A stretch of 64,000 nt of DNA from Natrialba aegyptia DSM 13077 (lineage in GTDB: Archaea; Halobacteriota; Halobacteria; Halobacteriales; Natrialbaceae), in assembly GCF_000337535.1 (NCBI RefSeq), contig NZ_AOIP01000015.1, positions 484,840-548,839 on the forward strand. The letters are read 5' to 3'. This document shows, one piece after another, positions 61,227 through 64,000 of the stretch. The stretch's first letter is position 1, and every line of letters starts with the position of its first letter. Both the position numbers and the translations under genes were made by a program. The notes below the pieces were generated by a model. It did no database searches. It had not been told where the DNA came from and saw nothing but the letters and a program-made list of their open reading frames with translations.

Positions 61227-62519
61227 TCAGTCGTCGCCGACGACCGGAACCGGCCGGGTGTGTTCGAGGGTTTCCTCAATCTGCGTGTACACCAGGATTG
61301 CGCCGAGCGTGGCAAGCACCGTCCCGAAGATAAACGGCACTTCGAAACCGAACCCGACCAGTGCGCCCGAGGAGAGCGGGCCGATGGCGATGCCGAAGCC
61401 GAAGGCCATCGTCAGCACCGAGAGTTTCGAACCCGACTCGCCTTCTCCGGCGAGGTCTCCCGCGAGCGCGAGCGACGGTGCGAAGACCATCGCCCCGGCG
61501 ACGCCTTGCAGGAGGCGGGCGAGAAACATCGTCTCCGAGGTCGGGACGTACCCCTGTGAGAGCGTCGTCGGAATCAAGAGGAACATCCCACCGACGATGA
61601 ACGGACGGCGACCGTAGCGGTCGCAGGCGCGGCCGATCGGCGTCTGGAGCAGGACCTGGGCGATGATAAACGCCGCAAACTGGAACCCGAACCAGACTTC
61701 CCCCTGTTGGAGATGCTCGTTGACCTGAATCTGGATGGTCGCAAAGAGCGCGATCGACGTCGCCATAAACAGCGAGGCGACGCCGAGCGTGAAGATCGGA
61801 TCGAGCAAGTGCCGGCCGGACTGATCCCGGATCGGGATCGAGAGGTCCGCACCGGCGTTCGCTCGCGTCGTCTGCGGGTCGGTGATCAGCACGGTCACCA
61901 GCAGGAAGCTGATGACGGCCGTGGTCGTCGCGATGTAGAACGCAGCATCGAAACCCGAAACCGTCAGTTCTCCGATCGGAAGGCCGTACGGACCCGCGTT
62001 GACGACTGCGGCCGCGACGATCGGTCCGGAGCCAAATCCCACCAGCCGGAAGGTGTTGTAGACGCCCATGTTTCCGCCGCGGTCCTGCGTCGTCGCGAGT
62101 TCGTTGACGAGCGCGACGGACGCCGGAATGATGAACGCGACGCTGACGCCTTGCAGTGCGCGGATGACGACGAGCGAGACGTACGTTTCGGCGAACAGAT
62201 AGACCGCGTTGGTCGTTGCGAGGCCGGCGAGACCGATCAGCACGAACCGTTTTCGGGCACCGGTTTGATCCGAGAGACGGCCGGTGAGCGGCTGAAAGCT
62301 GCTGTTGAAGAAACCGAACAGCGAGAGGATAACGCCGATGATCATCGACTCCGACAGGCCGAACGTCGTTCCACCGACGATGTCGCTTCCGACGTAGAGT
62401 GGGATAACGATGACCAGAAACGAGTTCCCGATTCCGTCCGCCATGCGGGCGAACGCGAGCGCGAGCACCCGTCGGTCGACGGCAAACTGCGCAGCGACCA
62501 GTCGAACGAGACGTCGCAT
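61227..62519 (-). CDS. MFS transporter
   Basis: 430 aa, about 12 membrane helices. The MFS signature G-x-L-(S/A)-D-x-x-G-R-(K/R) is represented by LTGRLSDQTGARKRFVLIGL after helix 2 and by IGRACDRYGRRPFIVGG after helix 8. The first helix has FARMADGIGNSFLVIVIPLY. It looks like a drug/multidrug efflux type; the substrate is unknown. The ATG at 62519 is preferred over the longer frame to 62588. Confidence 0.88.
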   Translation of the reverse strand: MRRLVRLVAAQFAVDRRVLALAFARMADGIGNSFLVIVIPLYVGSDIVGGTTFGLSESMIIGVILSLFGFFNSSFQPLTGRLSDQTGARKRFVLIGLAGLATTNAVYLFAETYVSLVVIRALQGVSVAFIIPASVALVNELATTQDRGGNMGVYNTFRLVGFGSGPIVAAAVVNAGPYGLPIGELTVSGFDAAFYIATTTAVISFLLVTVLITDPQTTRANAGADLSIPIRDQSGRHLLDPIFTLGVASLFMATSIALFATIQIQVNEHLQQGEVWFGFQFAAFIIAQVLLQTPIGRACDRYGRRPFIVGGMFLLIPTTLSQGYVPTSETMFLARLLQGVAGAMVFAPSLALAGDLAGEGESGSKLSVLTMAFGFGIAIGPLSSGALVGFGFEVPFIFGTVLATLGAILVYTQIEETLEHTRPVPVVGDD

Positions 62520-62635
62520 TGGTAGTGACGTGTGCCCCCTCGACCGATTAGCGTTTCGAACCGAAATGTCCCCGCGAGTGAGCGTCACCGCCGCTGATGG
62601 GGAGGTACAAGCCGGTAGACGGCGTTTTGTCTCCC

Positions 62636-62893
62636 ATGGTATCGAGACTCAAACTGAACGAGATCGACGCTGCGTTCGAAACGCTCACCTACCCGGTGAC
62701 GAGCGACGACGCGGCGGACGAGTTCAGCGACACGACGCTGGTGCTCGCCGACGGCGAACGGAACCTCGGGTCGCTGCTTCGGCAGCTGCAGACCGACCGC
62801 TTCGAGACGGCCGATGAACTCGAGGCGGAGTTACACAACGTGTTGCCACGGGAGGCGGTGGGCGAGCCGTTTCAGTCGGAAGGAGAGGGCTGA
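62636..62893 (+). CDS. DUF5789-like small protein
   Basis: 85 aa from MVSRLKLNEIDAAF. Short helical and strand-rich: FETLTYPVTSDDAADEFSDT, LADGERNLGSLLRQL, and RFETADELEAELHNVLP. It resembles the DUF5789 family, small haloarchaeal proteins of unknown function. The longer frame upstream is not conserved. Confidence 0.7.
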   Translation: MVSRLKLNEIDAAFETLTYPVTSDDAADEFSDTTLVLADGERNLGSLLRQLQTDRFETADELEAELHNVLPREAVGEPFQSEGEG

Positions 62894-63003
62894 GGGGGTT
62901 CGGATCTGCAAGGGCCTGCGAGACGCACGGGGAGACGGGCCGGTAGCCGTCCCGTATCCAAACGGGTGGCTTAAGTCGCTCGACCGCCGTAAGCCGGACA
63001 ACA

Positions 63004-63312
63004 ATGGAGTTCTGTGACGAATGCGGTTCGATGATGAAAGCCGAAGACGGCGTCTGGGAGTGCGGTAATTGCGGGTTTACGAAACCGAAGGGCAACGCGG
63101 ATCAGTACACCGTCACCGAAGATCAGGAGGCGAGTGAAGTCATCGAGTCCTCGGAGGAGACGTCGCTTCCCGAGACGGATGCGACGTGTCCGGAGTGTGG
63201 CAACGACCGCGCGTACTGGTACATGCAACAGATTCGCTCGGCCGACGAATCCGAGACGAGATTCTTCATCTGTACCGAGTGCGAGCACAAGTGGCGCGAG
63301 GACGACAACTAA
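63004..63312 (+). CDS. tfs: transcription factor S
   Basis: 102 aa. The archaeal TFIIS-like RNA-cleavage factor. Zinc sites are C4/C7/C20/C23 and C62/C65/C90/C93; the catalytic acidic loop is RSADE (D81, E82). It re-activates stalled RNA polymerase. It is in the same order (before trmI on the other strand) as in related genomes, as far as I recall. Confidence 0.95.
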   Translation: MEFCDECGSMMKAEDGVWECGNCGFTKPKGNADQYTVTEDQEASEVIESSEETSLPETDATCPECGNDRAYWYMQQIRSADESETRFFICTECEHKWREDDN

Positions 63313-63402
63313 CGGGATTTTACGTGCGGTCTGTCGCGTCTTGCGGGGGCATAGCTGTCGCTTCGGATGTGTCGCCGGTTGCCGTGACGGTACAAAAAGA
63401 CG

Positions 63403-63891
63403 CTATTCGTTCCGCGCGATCGTCAGATAACCCGTGTGACCCACAGGAGCCGTCGAGGGTCGGGAGCCGCGGTCGTCGAACTGCATCTCGCGTTGAATCG
63501 TCTCCCGCGTGCGGATATTCGCGAGTTCAGCCGCGCGGGCCGCCTCGACGACCTCGCGGGTCGATTCGATGAACGGGCTGTAGACGGCGACGAAGCCGCC
63601 CTCGACCAGCAGGTCCGGAGCGTGCGGAACCACGTCCGCCGCATCGCCCGTGTCGAGTGTGAGCACGTCGAACGACGAGCGGTCGAGGGTCTCGAGTTCA
63701 GCGGTCAGGTCACCGGTTCGAACGTCGACGGCGTCCGCGACGCCGCCCAGTTCCATGTTCTCGCGGGCGACGTCGGCGAACTCGGCGTCGCGCTCGTAGG
63801 TGACGACCGACGCGCCGGCCCGGGCCATCGAGGCTGCGAGCACGCCCGTGCCGGTGCCGGCGTCGAGGACGCGGTCGCCGCGGGCGATCCC
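63403..63891 (-). CDS. trmI: tRNA (adenine-N1)-methyltransferase, C-terminal fragment
   Basis: About 163 aa of sequence consistent with the catalytic domain of TrmI-like enzymes: VLDAGTGTGVLAASMARAGA (motif I), VVTYERDAEF, then VDVRTGDL and FDVLTLDTGDAADVVPHAPD. The C-terminus ends at 63403. The N-terminal ~90 residues that the family has are missing because the sequence runs into an adapter at 63892. The apparent N-terminus MYKRQ in this frame is encoded by the adapter and is not real. The stop codon is at 63403-63405. Confidence 0.85.
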   Translation of the reverse strand, partial: GIARGDRVLDAGTGTGVLAASMARAGASVVTYERDAEFADVARENMELGGVADAVDVRTGDLTAELETLDRSSFDVLTLDTGDAADVVPHAPDLLVEGGFVAVYSPFIESTREVVEAARAAELANIRTRETIQREMQFDDRGSRPSTAPVGHTGYLTIARNE

Positions 63892-63925
63892 CTGTCTCTT
63901 ATACACATCTCTGATGGCGCGAGGG
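63892..63925. other. Nextera/Tn5 adapter sequence (artefact)
   Basis: CTGTCTCTTATACACATCT at 63892-63910 is the Tn5 mosaic end as it appears in read-through of tagmentation libraries. It is followed by CTGATGGCGCGAGGG (63911-63925), which is the reverse complement of the 3' 15 nt of the 454/early Epicentre Nextera adapter (CCCTCGCGCCATCAG). Such sequence should not be in a genome. Confidence 0.95.
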
Positions 63926-64000
63926 TCCGTATCACGTCGATCGCCGGCCTGTTTCAGTCGCCGCGAATCACGAGCAAGTTTGTCGCGTTCACGTTTTGAC
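63926..64000. other. unassigned sequence after the adapter
   Basis: 75 bases beyond the adapter junction. No frame continues trmI clearly. They may come from elsewhere in the genome, joined through the adapter, or be low-quality contig end. Confidence 0.4.

Noticed and set aside
63403..63906. trmI starting at MYKRQ
   Set aside because: MYKRQ is translated adapter sequence, not a real N-terminus.

Overview
The window is chromosomal DNA from a halophilic archaeon (class Halobacteria). The evidence is the high G+C content, the very acidic proteins, leaderless-looking archaeal promoters, and archaeal information genes: TFB, TFS, thermosome, LonB, FtsZ1, DtdA and the archaeal shikimate entry enzymes. 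Many genes resemble families seen only in haloarchaea (HalOD1, HFX_2341, DUF57xx/DUF7xxx types). Tandem hexanucleotide tracts that expand polar dipeptides recur in unrelated genes. A member of the Natrialbales is plausible, but that is inference. I see no insertion sequence, prophage or CRISPR array; the gene content is essentially core chromosome.

Layout. 1-10.8 kb: enoyl-CoA hydratase-like protein, a polyprenyl-synthetase-like DUF protein, tRNA-Thr(GGT), intron-containing elongator tRNA-Met(CAT), Hsp20, a radical SAM enzyme, TRAM protein, GGGP synthase (membrane lipids), YkgJ and MBL enzymes, a small wHTH regulator and a methyltransferase. 10.8-20 kb: GT2 glycosyltransferase convergent with a DUF368 polyprenyl-phosphate carrier, amidohydrolase, thermosome subunit, HalOD1 protein, nadM plus SAM hydrolase, and membrane LonB followed by a CPBP protease. 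21-34.5 kb: trpCBA followed by ADH synthase, NUP family, SprT, HAD, the CARF-like regulator HFX_2341, 3-dehydroquinate synthase II, 3-dehydroquinate dehydratase and TFB. 34.5-47 kb: DUF84 NTPase, a broken HAD gene, regulators, NfeD-stomatin pair, sugar nucleotidyltransferase, a Rieske protein, a pabB-pabA-pabC operon and aroE. 47-64 kb: Na/Ca antiporter, dtdA, ftsZ1, MBL-like protein, ferredoxin, geranylgeranyl reductase, M48 and M20 peptidases, an S10 paralog, Nudix, DUF5787 (nuclease-like), MFS, TFS and a truncated trmI.

Together the window holds much of aromatic metabolism: ADH synthase, DHQ synthase II, DHQ dehydratase and shikimate dehydrogenase supply chorismate, which feeds p-aminobenzoate synthesis (pabBAC), while trpCBA completes tryptophan. 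It also carries two steps of archaeal ether-lipid synthesis (GGGP synthase and geranylgeranyl reductase).

The points most worth checking are: (i) an untrimmed Nextera/Tn5 adapter inside the assembly at 63892-63925, which truncates trmI and makes the last 75 bases suspect; (ii) phased TGTACA boxes directly upstream of trpC that match the TRP box of the methanogen repressor TrpY; (iii) palindromic in-frame insertions in trpA; (iv) a possible Fe-S PD-(D/E)XK nuclease (DUF5787); and (v) several enzyme homologs that have lost key catalytic residues.
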